From an uncultured Prevotellaceae bacterium (lineage in GTDB: Bacteria; Bacteroidota; Bacteroidia; Bacteroidales; Bacteroidaceae), in NCBI GenBank assembly GCA_946415365.1, contig CAMKSE010000007.1:123782-187781 (forward strand): a DNA stretch of 64,000 nucleotides, read 5' to 3'. Below are positions 18,524 to 27,065 of this stretch, in pieces. Each line of letters begins with the position of its first letter. The first letter of the stretch is position 1. The notes beneath the pieces were generated by a model. That model was given only the letters and a program-made list of their open reading frames with translations, was not told where the DNA came from and did no database searches. A program made the translations under genes and the position numbers.

Positions 18524-20071
18524 TTAATCTTCGTCTGTTATCTCTTTAATTGGTTCACCGATACAAGCATTCGGTTGCTGGATATGAAGCATTTGAGTCA
18601 CTGTGGGAGCGATATCTGTGATGTGCACTTCACGGCTAGTACTGCCGTGACTAACTTTCCAGCCATAGAACAACAGAGGGATGTGCGAGTCGTAGGGATT
18701 CCATTCTCCGTGGGTTGTGCCCACTTTCGAGGAGCTGGGCCAGAACTCATACCACCCTGCCTCAAGAACTAATAGCAGGTCGCCAGAACGATGTGGATGA
18801 TAACCCATCAAAGCACGACTGCGTATCACATCAGGAACACTCCAGGTGTTCACCTTCTCGAAGTCCATCACAAACTGCACGTGTGGCATCTGACGGGCAT
18901 AATCTATCAACGCCTCCTTCACCTGACTGACGGTGAGTCCCAGTTCCTTGATCTTACCATGATTCAGGAACACGCGATAGCCGTTGACACCATTGATGAT
19001 GGAGAGGTCTGCACCCAACTTTTCCTTCAGATAGCCTTCGAGACCGGCAGCAAGCACATCTTCCCTCACCTTCCAGGCACCACCGCTTAACTTGTGGTCA
19101 ATCATCCACTGGTAGTTATGTGCGCCACCGTGGTCTGCTGTCAGGAAGAGCAAGTAATTACCCTTTCCAACCTGTACATCAAGAGCCTTGAGCAGTCGTG
19201 CTATATCCTTGTCGAGTTGCAGATAAGCACCATCCGTATGCTCTCCCCTCGTGCCCCACTCATGTCCGATGATATCGGTCTGGGAATAACTGATGCAGAG
19301 CATGTCGGTCACATCACCCGTACCCAACTTCTCACCCTTCAGTGCAGCTATAGCCATATCAGTGGTTACTGTACCACAGATGGGATCGAAACCAATCTTC
19401 CTGTTCAGTTCCTGAGCCTTCTTGTTCTTTTTCAACTCATTGTTAAATGCCTTCGCCCAATCCGGCAATTCATTCATATAATAGGTACTCGAAATGAAGC
19501 ATACATTCTTCGTGTCGAGCCAGTAGGCAGCGTTTCCTGAACGTCCTGCAGGCAGGATGGCTGCACGGTCCTTATACGACACGCCTATAACCTTCGAGCG
19601 GAAGTCGGTATGCATGCGCAACTGGTCGCCAATGGTCGTCGAAAGGAGATTATGAGGTGACATCTCACCCTTGTTGGAGTCGCTTCCCACAGTGCTCACC
19701 GTCGTATCGCCACAGCAATAGACTGGTTTGTCGTCGATGAAGAAGTCGTTGCCACAGATGCCATGCATGGCAGGGGTTGTGCCCGTATAGGCACTCGTAT
19801 GGCCAATGGCTGTCACGGTAGGCAGGTAGTTGATCAGACAGTTGTCGCAGGAGAAGCCTTCTTCTATCAACCGCCTGAAGCCATCATTGCCAAACTGGTC
19901 ATAATATCTGGGCAGGTAGTCCCATCGCATCTGGTCAACCACAATTCCCACCACGAGTTTGGGACGTTCATTCATGTGTGTATGTGCAGATACCTGCATT
20001 GCAGTACAGAGGAAAACGACAAACAATAATAGAGGCTTTCTCATCTGAATCACTGTATTTATTATTGTCAT
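18524..20071 (-). CDS. PafA-like alkaline phosphatase / nucleotide pyrophosphatase family protein
   Basis: PKLVVGIVVDQMRWDYLPRYYDQFGNDGFRRL...TVTAIGHTSAYTGTTPAMHGI...FLTADHGGAHN. Confidence 0.8.
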   Translation of the reverse strand: MTIINTVIQMRKPLLLFVVFLCTAMQVSAHTHMNERPKLVVGIVVDQMRWDYLPRYYDQFGNDGFRRLIEEGFSCDNCLINYLPTVTAIGHTSAYTGTTPAMHGICGNDFFIDDKPVYCCGDTTVSTVGSDSNKGEMSPHNLLSTTIGDQLRMHTDFRSKVIGVSYKDRAAILPAGRSGNAAYWLDTKNVCFISSTYYMNELPDWAKAFNNELKKNKKAQELNRKIGFDPICGTVTTDMAIAALKGEKLGTGDVTDMLCISYSQTDIIGHEWGTRGEHTDGAYLQLDKDIARLLKALDVQVGKGNYLLFLTADHGGAHNYQWMIDHKLSGGAWKVREDVLAAGLEGYLKEKLGADLSIINGVNGYRVFLNHGKIKELGLTVSQVKEALIDYARQMPHVQFVMDFEKVNTWSVPDVIRSRALMGYHPHRSGDLLLVLEAGWYEFWPSSSKVGTTHGEWNPYDSHIPLLFYGWKVSHGSTSREVHITDIAPTVTQMLHIQQPNACIGEPIKEITDED

Positions 20072-20077
20072 TCTTTA

Positions 20078-21373
20078 TTAATTCTGTAAAGTGTCTGAAT
20101 CTGTACGTTCAATCATCTCCAGACACATACGACCGTTGTGATACGGACACTTCCAGAAACCTGCCTTATCATCGACGGTGTTCAGTGTACCATCGGAATG
20201 ACGGCTCCAGAACCACTCTCCGTTTTCGTAATCTATCAACTGAGTCTTGATATACTCCCAGCAGCGTACGGCCTTGTCGAGTGCATCCTCATCGCCGAAA
20301 TACTGGTAGATATTGAACCACCCTACCACATTCTCGGCCTGCACCCACCAGTGGAGGTCGTCGTCTGTATGACCTGTATCCAGATTGGCCTCGTGAATCA
20401 TCGAACCATTTGGTCTGAGTCCTTTTTCAGAGGCTTTAGCCACTTCACGCACCACCTGTTCTACCTTTCTTAGCACTTTCTGGTCACCAAGTACCAAAGC
20501 GGCTTCGTGCATTAGCCACGAGCACTCGATATCGTGTCCGTAACTCTCCAAATGTCCAGCACCACGTGTCCAGTCCATCTCGAAGAACAGGTCAAGATGA
20601 TGGGTCTCAGGATTCAATATATAATCCGTGAAGATACCAATCAGATTACGCAGAGAGGCCTCTACTCTCATGATAGTCTCCATAGGTACGCAAACACCAA
20701 TGGGGAGTACCGACCCAAGAACAGGCACATAGTCACACGATGTTGTTGACTGCATCTCCTTCAGACAGCGATACAGATTTGTGTAAGGTTCTATGATGTG
20801 AAGATGAGTATTCTGCGACTTCGGATAATTGGCATCGAGTTCGGATAAACGCATATCAGCGATAGGCTTCCATTCACGTGTTGTTGCCTCAATATAGCCA
20901 TTGAATTGTTTGTCGAAAGCATGACCCTCTATACACTCATACAGCGCGATAGCATAGTCGAGGGCCTCCCGGTCGCCTGTGGCTCTTGCATATTCTGACA
21001 ATCCGTAAAGGGCAAAGCCGAGGGCATAGAACTGCTTACGGGTGTTCAGCGGATACCCCTTATAGTCCACACTCCAGTAGACACCGCCGTACTCCTTATC
21101 TATAAAATGTTCAAGGAAATAGTCCTTTGCATAGGTGGCCATTTCAAGATACTCCTCCAGCCCCAGAACCCTGTATGCAGCTGAAAACGTCCAAAGTATG
21201 CGGGCATTCAGGATGGCCCCCTTCTCAGCCTCAGGGTGCAACACTCCCTGATTATCTATACGCCCATAGAAACCACCGTTCTCATGGTCCACCATCTTCG
21301 TCTGCCAAAAATGCAGGATGTTGTTTTGCAACACATCCAGCATTTCGTCTCTCATCATCTTAATATTCATCAA
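20078..21373 (-). CDS. AGE-family epimerase, probable cellobiose/mannobiose 2-epimerase
   Basis: AGE-barrel motifs (NGGFYGRIDNQG, ARILWTFSAAYR, HIIEPYTNLYR, ESYGHDIECSWLMHEA, WWVQAENVVGWFN); adjacent mannanase genes. Confidence 0.82.
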   Translation of the reverse strand: MMNIKMMRDEMLDVLQNNILHFWQTKMVDHENGGFYGRIDNQGVLHPEAEKGAILNARILWTFSAAYRVLGLEEYLEMATYAKDYFLEHFIDKEYGGVYWSVDYKGYPLNTRKQFYALGFALYGLSEYARATGDREALDYAIALYECIEGHAFDKQFNGYIEATTREWKPIADMRLSELDANYPKSQNTHLHIIEPYTNLYRCLKEMQSTTSCDYVPVLGSVLPIGVCVPMETIMRVEASLRNLIGIFTDYILNPETHHLDLFFEMDWTRGAGHLESYGHDIECSWLMHEAALVLGDQKVLRKVEQVVREVAKASEKGLRPNGSMIHEANLDTGHTDDDLHWWVQAENVVGWFNIYQYFGDEDALDKAVRCWEYIKTQLIDYENGEWFWSRHSDGTLNTVDDKAGFWKCPYHNGRMCLEMIERTDSDTLQN

Positions 21374-22776
21374 ATAAATTTTTCGTCTATGGCACGTACT
21401 TCCTTCAATTCCTCATTGATCTCCTTCACACGCTTCGTGGTCAGCGGATAGAACCAAACCACCACGATAGCCAGTGCAGCCACCATAGCCGGTATGAAGC
21501 TCATGAGCCAGCGCAGCACCATCAGTGCACTCTCCGGCTGAACCGCTCCTGCTTCAAGTTGTGCTGCGTTGGTGATATATCCGAAGCCCGAAAGCAACCA
21601 GAGCACAGCAGCACCACCGATGGCACCGCCAAACTTCTGGGCCATTGAGGCCGAGGAGAATATCAGTCCTGTAGAAGCAGTACGGAACTTCAACTCTGCA
21701 TAGTCGCTGACGTCGGCATACATACTCCATACAAGCGGCGACATGATACCCGTGAAGATGCTGATGATAATCTGCAGGACAAGCATCGTTAAGAAACCAG
21801 ACTGTGTGCAGGGTACGAAGAAGAACAAGACGCTGAACAATATCAGGGCTGCGTTAACCAAGATAAATGTGCTCTTCTTACCCAACTTACTGGCGATGGG
21901 CACACAGAGAGCCACACCAGCCATGTTAGCCACCTCACCAATACCCAGGAAAAGTCCCGAATAGAAGAGGAACATGAAACCCAAAACCGACAACTGCACA
22001 TCCGGACCGATGATGTCGAGGAAGAAATAGGCCACCGTTGCTCCGCGTACTGTGTTGAAAAGGTTAGAACAAAGAGCCGCACCGATGAGCAGCCACCAGG
22101 GCTTATTGGAGAGCAGCGACTTAAAGTCACTACCCACACTAACGGTAGACACGGTCTTCAGGTGCTCCTTCGTCAGCAGGAAGCAGAGTATGAACATCAC
22201 GAAGCAGGCTGCAGCAATGACAACCATTGCCCAGAACCATCCCTCAGGCGACTTATAGCCACCAAACATGTTCGTCAGAGGTTCCCAAAGGAACAGTGCG
22301 AGGAATGAGCCGCCGTATGCGAAGAACATACGGAACGATGAGAAAACGGTCTTCTCGTTTGTGTCATCTGTCATCACACCGAGCATGGCACCATAAGGCA
22401 CGTTGATACCTGTGTAGACGGTCATCATCATGATATACGTCACGTATGCCCAGATGAGCTTTGCACCGTAGTTCCAGTCGGGTGTGGTAAACAACAGTAT
22501 ACCACAGATGCTGAAGAACGGAGCCACCCACAACAGATACGGGCGGTATTTACCCCACTTGGTATTCGTACGGTCACAAATGATACCCATCATCGGGTCG
22601 GAGACGGCATCCCAAATACGAGTTACAAGCACCAGCACACCGGCATCCACCAAAGACAGTCCGAAAATGTTTGAGTAGAAGATGGGAAGGTAATATGAAA
22701 ACACCTTCCAGAAGGTCGACGATGACATATCACCGAAGCCATAACCGATTTTCTCGATTAATTTAGTTTTTGCCAT
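21370..22776 (-). CDS. MFS transporter, GPH/MelB-type sugar symporter
   Basis: KIGYGFGDMSSSTFWKVFSYYLPIFYSNIFGLS...RIWDAVSDPMMGIICDRTNTKWGKYRPYLLW. Confidence 0.88.
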   Translation of the reverse strand: MAKTKLIEKIGYGFGDMSSSTFWKVFSYYLPIFYSNIFGLSLVDAGVLVLVTRIWDAVSDPMMGIICDRTNTKWGKYRPYLLWVAPFFSICGILLFTTPDWNYGAKLIWAYVTYIMMMTVYTGINVPYGAMLGVMTDDTNEKTVFSSFRMFFAYGGSFLALFLWEPLTNMFGGYKSPEGWFWAMVVIAAACFVMFILCFLLTKEHLKTVSTVSVGSDFKSLLSNKPWWLLIGAALCSNLFNTVRGATVAYFFLDIIGPDVQLSVLGFMFLFYSGLFLGIGEVANMAGVALCVPIASKLGKKSTFILVNAALILFSVLFFFVPCTQSGFLTMLVLQIIISIFTGIMSPLVWSMYADVSDYAELKFRTASTGLIFSSASMAQKFGGAIGGAAVLWLLSGFGYITNAAQLEAGAVQPESALMVLRWLMSFIPAMVAALAIVVVWFYPLTTKRVKEINEELKEVRAIDEKFI

Positions 22777-22823
22777 AGATTATATAATTTGTATTATAGT
22801 CAGATTTAGGAATTTACAACTAA

Positions 22824-23936
22824 CTACTTGATATTCTCAAGGAACAATGTTTTCTCTGAATGATAGAACTCATTGAAAAACTCTGCATCGGGCTTTGAAG
22901 GAGATGGACCAAACCATTCTTCTTTGTAGTTACGCCAAACGAGCAGATAACTGATGGGATATTTCTCCACCACGGGCAGCAACGCCGTAGTCCACCAGTT
23001 TGGCTCAACAAGGTTCTTCAGACCACACTCCGTGAGGGCTGCTATCTTGCCGTTCTTTTCGGCGAACTTCGTCAACATGTCGAGATTGACATCGAGTTGG
23101 GCCATGAAATCCTCTCTCGGTCCCCACTGGTAACCGTCTATACCAACCAATCCGATGCGGCCGTTGCCGGGATAACGCTCCAGATATTTCTCTTCTGTCA
23201 GATTGGAAGCCATACCTGGTGAATAGGCCCAGAGCAGATTATCAAAACCATCGGCATCCAACTTATCCTGCAGCATATTCCATAGGGCCTTGTATTCCTC
23301 TGCTGTGCAGAGTTTCTCTCCCCACCAGAACCAAGAACCCGTATTCTCGTGCCAGGGTCGGAAGATGATGGGTATCTTCTGTCCATCAGCGGCCTTCAGT
23401 CCTGCAAGGAAATCACTCACGCGCTGCATCCACGTCTGGAACTTCTCGTATTGCGCACCTCCGGGCAGGATATTCTTCACAACCGTTGTGTCACTGATGT
23501 CCCATGCCGTTCCCTCGGGGAATTTCTGTCCAGCAAGCCCTCCCCCGTCGATGGTCGTCACAGGGTTACGTGGATGCCAGCTGATGGTGATGATGCCACC
23601 TCGGTTATAGTGATTGATAATCTCTTCCGTCATACGGGTGAAAGGCACGCTGTCGAGATTCTTGGCGTCGCCCATCTCTATGCCGCCCAGTTCAAAGCCC
23701 ATCACGGCTGGCCAGTCGCCACACGTGTTCTTCACGTCACTCGAGTCTTTGTCGTAATCCCAGGTAAGTCCATAAAATGGGTCATCTTGATGGCCGAACA
23801 TAATACCCTTCTGTCGGAGGGTGTCTAGACGGTCGAACAATTGCTGGGCGATGTTCTTTTCTGGCTCACCCTGCTTCGTGGTCGTACAGGCAGCCACCCC
23901 TAAGGCCACAACTGCCAATATAAAAAACTTCTTCAT
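22824..23936 (-). CDS. GH26 beta-mannanase (lipoprotein)
   Basis: Lipobox-like MKKFFILAVVALGVAAC; MFGHQDDPFYGLTW, IFRPWHENTGSWFWWG, ALTECGL catalytic motifs. Confidence 0.9.
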   Translation of the reverse strand: MKKFFILAVVALGVAACTTTKQGEPEKNIAQQLFDRLDTLRQKGIMFGHQDDPFYGLTWDYDKDSSDVKNTCGDWPAVMGFELGGIEMGDAKNLDSVPFTRMTEEIINHYNRGGIITISWHPRNPVTTIDGGGLAGQKFPEGTAWDISDTTVVKNILPGGAQYEKFQTWMQRVSDFLAGLKAADGQKIPIIFRPWHENTGSWFWWGEKLCTAEEYKALWNMLQDKLDADGFDNLLWAYSPGMASNLTEEKYLERYPGNGRIGLVGIDGYQWGPREDFMAQLDVNLDMLTKFAEKNGKIAALTECGLKNLVEPNWWTTALLPVVEKYPISYLLVWRNYKEEWFGPSPSKPDAEFFNEFYHSEKTLFLENIK

Positions 23937-23939
23937 CGT

Positions 23940-25226
23940 TTATCTGATATTCATTTGTTTTAATAACCAATTTTCCCACTCGTCCCACTGTTCCTGGAAC
24001 CAGAAATGCCAGGTGGCCTGATAAGGAGATATCTCCTTGGGGCCTATGACAGTGTTATAGGTAGCCCAAGCCGTTGTCGGTGGCACCACATCGTCGTTAT
24101 AGCCGAACGAGAACCATCCATGCTGTTTGTCCGTGATTAGCCGGGCAAAGTTCACACCGTCGTAATAACGCGATGTCTCTATCTGCTTATCCATACCCTT
24201 ACCCTTATTCGAATAGAAATAGTGAGGCCAGCCGCAGGCGATACCTTTCAGCGAGTTTGTATGGTCGCAGAGAGCGGCATGCACGGGAGCATAGAAAGTA
24301 ATACGCTTGTCGAGGCCGGCGGTTGCCAGAGATAGGAATCCCCCCTGACTCGAGCCAGTCACGCCGCACTCTTTCCCGTTCCAAGGGGTATAATCCTCAA
24401 TATAATCAAGTGCACGGATGCAGCCTATGATGACATGTTTGTAATAACTCTTGTCGCGATCGTCCATACCGAACTCCCAGTAGCCGCTGAGGGCTCCGTT
24501 ATGCAGGTCGTCGTATACACCCTGTTCCATTGTCACGGGGATGCCGTGAATGCCGATCTCCAGTGTGATAGCTCCCTGCGAGGCAGTATAGATATCACCG
24601 CCATAAGGTCTGACACCAGCACCTGGTACCCTGAGCAGAGCGGGATACTTCCCCTCTTTCACAGGTACACATAAGATACCATAGGTTCGGGAGCCCCAGC
24701 GTATATTATAAAAACTCACCTCATAGACGTTCACATCCTTCGTACAACGCTCCGGTAGCAGTCGTTTCGTAGGTTCGAGAGGTGTCTGGCGGGCCTCACG
24801 TATGGCATCCTTCCAGAAGTCGCTGAAGTCCTTTGGAAGCAGAGTCGACGGCAATAGCCGATCCGGTGAAAAGGCCGCTCCACAGGCACCCTTATAGTCC
24901 TTGCCATCCACATGGGCCGTCACGTCCACACGGTAGAAGCCGGGCTGTTTCATCGTACCAGAGAGTTTCATCGTACCATCCTTCAGCACTATCTGCCGTT
25001 TCACATCCTGGTACATCTCAGGCCCAGCTGCGAGATCGATGCTCACATTGTCGAGCAGTGTACCCGACTTCAACACGCTGACGGCAAAAGTGGCTTTCTC
25101 ACCTGTCTTATAGGTCCAGTCCTGATGATTAGGCTGCACCAGCACCTGAATCTCAGAACCACGTATCTGGGCTTGCAACGACAACGCTGCCAACATGCAA
25201 AATAGGAGAGTTTTTAGTCTGTTCAT
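23940..25226 (-). CDS. Acetyl xylan esterase-like (AXE1/CE7-type) secreted esterase
   Basis: GVTGSSQGGFLSLATAGLDKRI nucleophile elbow; start refined to MNRLKTLLFCMLAALSLQAQ because a -7 box lies at 25262-25269. Confidence 0.8.
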   Translation of the reverse strand: MNRLKTLLFCMLAALSLQAQIRGSEIQVLVQPNHQDWTYKTGEKATFAVSVLKSGTLLDNVSIDLAAGPEMYQDVKRQIVLKDGTMKLSGTMKQPGFYRVDVTAHVDGKDYKGACGAAFSPDRLLPSTLLPKDFSDFWKDAIREARQTPLEPTKRLLPERCTKDVNVYEVSFYNIRWGSRTYGILCVPVKEGKYPALLRVPGAGVRPYGGDIYTASQGAITLEIGIHGIPVTMEQGVYDDLHNGALSGYWEFGMDDRDKSYYKHVIIGCIRALDYIEDYTPWNGKECGVTGSSQGGFLSLATAGLDKRITFYAPVHAALCDHTNSLKGIACGWPHYFYSNKGKGMDKQIETSRYYDGVNFARLITDKQHGWFSFGYNDDVVPPTTAWATYNTVIGPKEISPYQATWHFWFQEQWDEWENWLLKQMNIR

Positions 25227-25261
25227 AACATCAAGATTAAAACATCTGTCATTTTCGGCTG

Positions 25262-25269
25262 CAAAAGTA
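25262..25269 (-). promoter_or_regulatory. Putative -7 box (TACTTTTG) upstream of the CE7 gene
   Basis: CAAAAGTA on + strand; matches TAnnTTTG. Confidence 0.4.
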
Positions 25270-25316
25270 CAACTTTTCTCCATATCACGCGCACATTCTC
25301 TTGCCTAATACTGATA

Positions 25317-26624
25317 CTATTTTATCAAATTCTCCATCCTCTCCATTTGCGATCGTATCACGGAGAGTGTCGTTGAGTCGCCGGCGAACACTGAGTTAAG
25401 TCCCTGAGCCTCCTGAGCCGGATCGTTGGTATAGTCATCACCCACCAGCCACTGCTCGTGTTTCGGCTGTGCCAGACCGCCCCAGCCCCAGAAGTTGCAG
25501 CCTGCAAAGTAGCCGCCCTTCTCGGCATTGTCGCCAACTAGAGAAAAAACATACTCGTAATAGCCGTCGCGTCCCTCGGTAGGTGTACCTAGGGCAAACT
25601 GGAAACCGTCCCTCGGATAACCAAACTCCTCCATCACCAGAGGCTTGCGGATGCGTTCACAGATTTCCAAATGGCGGTCGATATATTCTTTAGTGTTCTC
25701 TTTGGCTCTCGGCAGATTTTCCTTCAACGAGTCGGCTTTCGCCCAACCCCAGTTGTATGGCCATAGGTGAATATTACAATAGTCCACATTCTTGTCGGAG
25801 CAGATCCGCTCCCACGACCCGAAGTCTCCTTCACAGCCCCATGCACCCTCAGAGCCAACTGATATCAAGTGGTTTGGGTCAAGCGAACGGATGAGCGACG
25901 AAGCCTCTGAGAGCCATTTCTCGAACGCCGGAAGCGCTTCTGTAGAAAAGGCTCGCGGCTCGTTGCCAATCTGCCAGGACATAATGGCGGGATCGTCCTT
26001 GTAGGCGAGACCTGTATAGCGGTTCGTACGACTGAGGATAAAGCGCACATAGTCGTAGAACAACTCATGAGCCTTCTCGTTGGTAGCATATTTGCTCATG
26101 GCCTGCATGAAGGCAGGATATCCCACCTCGTTGGGGCGTGGTTGTTTACCGGCTCCAGCTTGCTCCAGATAGAAACCGTAGCCACCGCTCCACTCCCAAG
26201 AGTTGTTCAGATAGAGCACAGCCACCATTCCACGCTTCCCTAACTCCTGCAACAGATAGTCAAGGCCGGCCAGAATCGTGTCATTATAAACACCAGGAGC
26301 CTCTTGAAGAGTCGGTTCCACCTTTGTCAACACGCCACGCTCACCATCAGAACCCACAAGGATACGCAGGTTGTCAATACCGTACTGCTGCATCAGATCC
26401 AACTCCCTCGCAAGTCGCTGACGGTCACCACCCTGCCCTTCCGAGGCAAGGATGGCACCATACCAAAAGTTAGTACCTACATAATAATAGGGTTTACCGT
26501 CCTTTACAAAGTGACCGTCTTCAACGGTTACGAAGGGCGAAGCGGTTTGCTTTGCCGTCTGCTGGCAGGCCATCACCACTACTGCCACAACCAGTAATAT
26601 AATTCTAACTTTACGCATATACAT
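25317..26624 (-). CDS. GH5-family endo-beta-mannanase (GH5_7-like) lipoprotein
   Basis: Lipobox VVVMACQQT; FVTVEDGHFVKDGKPYYYVGTNFWYG, IMSWQIGNEPRAF, PLVMEEFGYPRDG. Confidence 0.88.
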   Translation of the reverse strand: MYMRKVRIILLVVAVVVMACQQTAKQTASPFVTVEDGHFVKDGKPYYYVGTNFWYGAILASEGQGGDRQRLARELDLMQQYGIDNLRILVGSDGERGVLTKVEPTLQEAPGVYNDTILAGLDYLLQELGKRGMVAVLYLNNSWEWSGGYGFYLEQAGAGKQPRPNEVGYPAFMQAMSKYATNEKAHELFYDYVRFILSRTNRYTGLAYKDDPAIMSWQIGNEPRAFSTEALPAFEKWLSEASSLIRSLDPNHLISVGSEGAWGCEGDFGSWERICSDKNVDYCNIHLWPYNWGWAKADSLKENLPRAKENTKEYIDRHLEICERIRKPLVMEEFGYPRDGFQFALGTPTEGRDGYYEYVFSLVGDNAEKGGYFAGCNFWGWGGLAQPKHEQWLVGDDYTNDPAQEAQGLNSVFAGDSTTLSVIRSQMERMENLIK

Positions 26625-26635
26625 TTTTTATTGTG

Positions 26636-26643
26636 CAAAGATA
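26636..26643 (-). promoter_or_regulatory. Putative -7 box (TATCTTTG) for the mannan operon
   Basis: CAAAGATA on + strand just upstream of the GH5 start. Confidence 0.5.
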
Positions 26644-26713
26644 CAACTTTTTTTTCAAACGCCCAAATCTTTTTCAAACAAAAAATCAAATTAATTTATC
26701 ACACAGATTGTCA

Positions 26714-26882
26714 ACATATCAACATATCAACATATCAATTTGAAAATGAAAATATATAAAATTATCTATTACTATATAATATCTTATATATATTATATAT
26801 ATAATATATATAAGATAATTTTATTGATTAGTTTTCTTGACATTTTGGAAAAGCAAATTGATATGTTGATATGTTGATATGT
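26714..26882. repeat. Large AT-rich inverted-repeat element: perfect 29 bp outer arms and perfect 36 bp inner palindrome, nearly concentric
   Basis: Outer arms 26714-26742 (ACATATCAACATATCAACATATCAATTTG) and 26854-26882 (its exact reverse complement); inner ATCTTATATATATTATATATATAATATATATAAGAT at 26781-26816. Confidence 0.95.
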
Positions 26883-26894
26883 GGCACCATAAGG

Positions 26895-26982
26895 AAACCC
26901 AAAGTTTGCAGGCTTAGGAGTCGGAGTTTGCTGCCTTGAAAGTCGGAGTTTATAGGCAGGAAAGTCAGAGTTTATAGGCAGG
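26895..26982. repeat. Four diverged 22 bp tandem units
   Basis: Units at 26895, 26917, 26939, 26961; the last two are AAAGTCGGAGTTTATAGGCAGG and AAAGTCAGAGTTTATAGGCAGG. Confidence 0.85.
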
Positions 26983-27065
26983 AAAACCAAAACCTCCAAA
27001 AACGGCTGTTTTCAGAGGTTTTAGACCATAATTGACAAAACGAAATTTATTTACATCCAAATCTA

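Noticed and set aside
18480-18530. AT-rich dyad near the PafA-like gene end (AATTATTAATAAAATTAATAATT)
   Set aside because: Plausible weak terminator, but overlapping AT-rich sequence makes the hairpin unconvincing without folding energy.
26714-26882. Palindromic element as a definite MITE/IS remnant
   Set aside because: No convincing target-site duplication next to the 29 bp arms and no transposase fragment; kept only as one hypothesis.
26793-26999. 68-aa minus-strand ORF across the 22 bp repeats and palindrome
   Set aside because: Sequence is repeat-derived and low complexity, no start context; the 22 bp period is not a multiple of 3.
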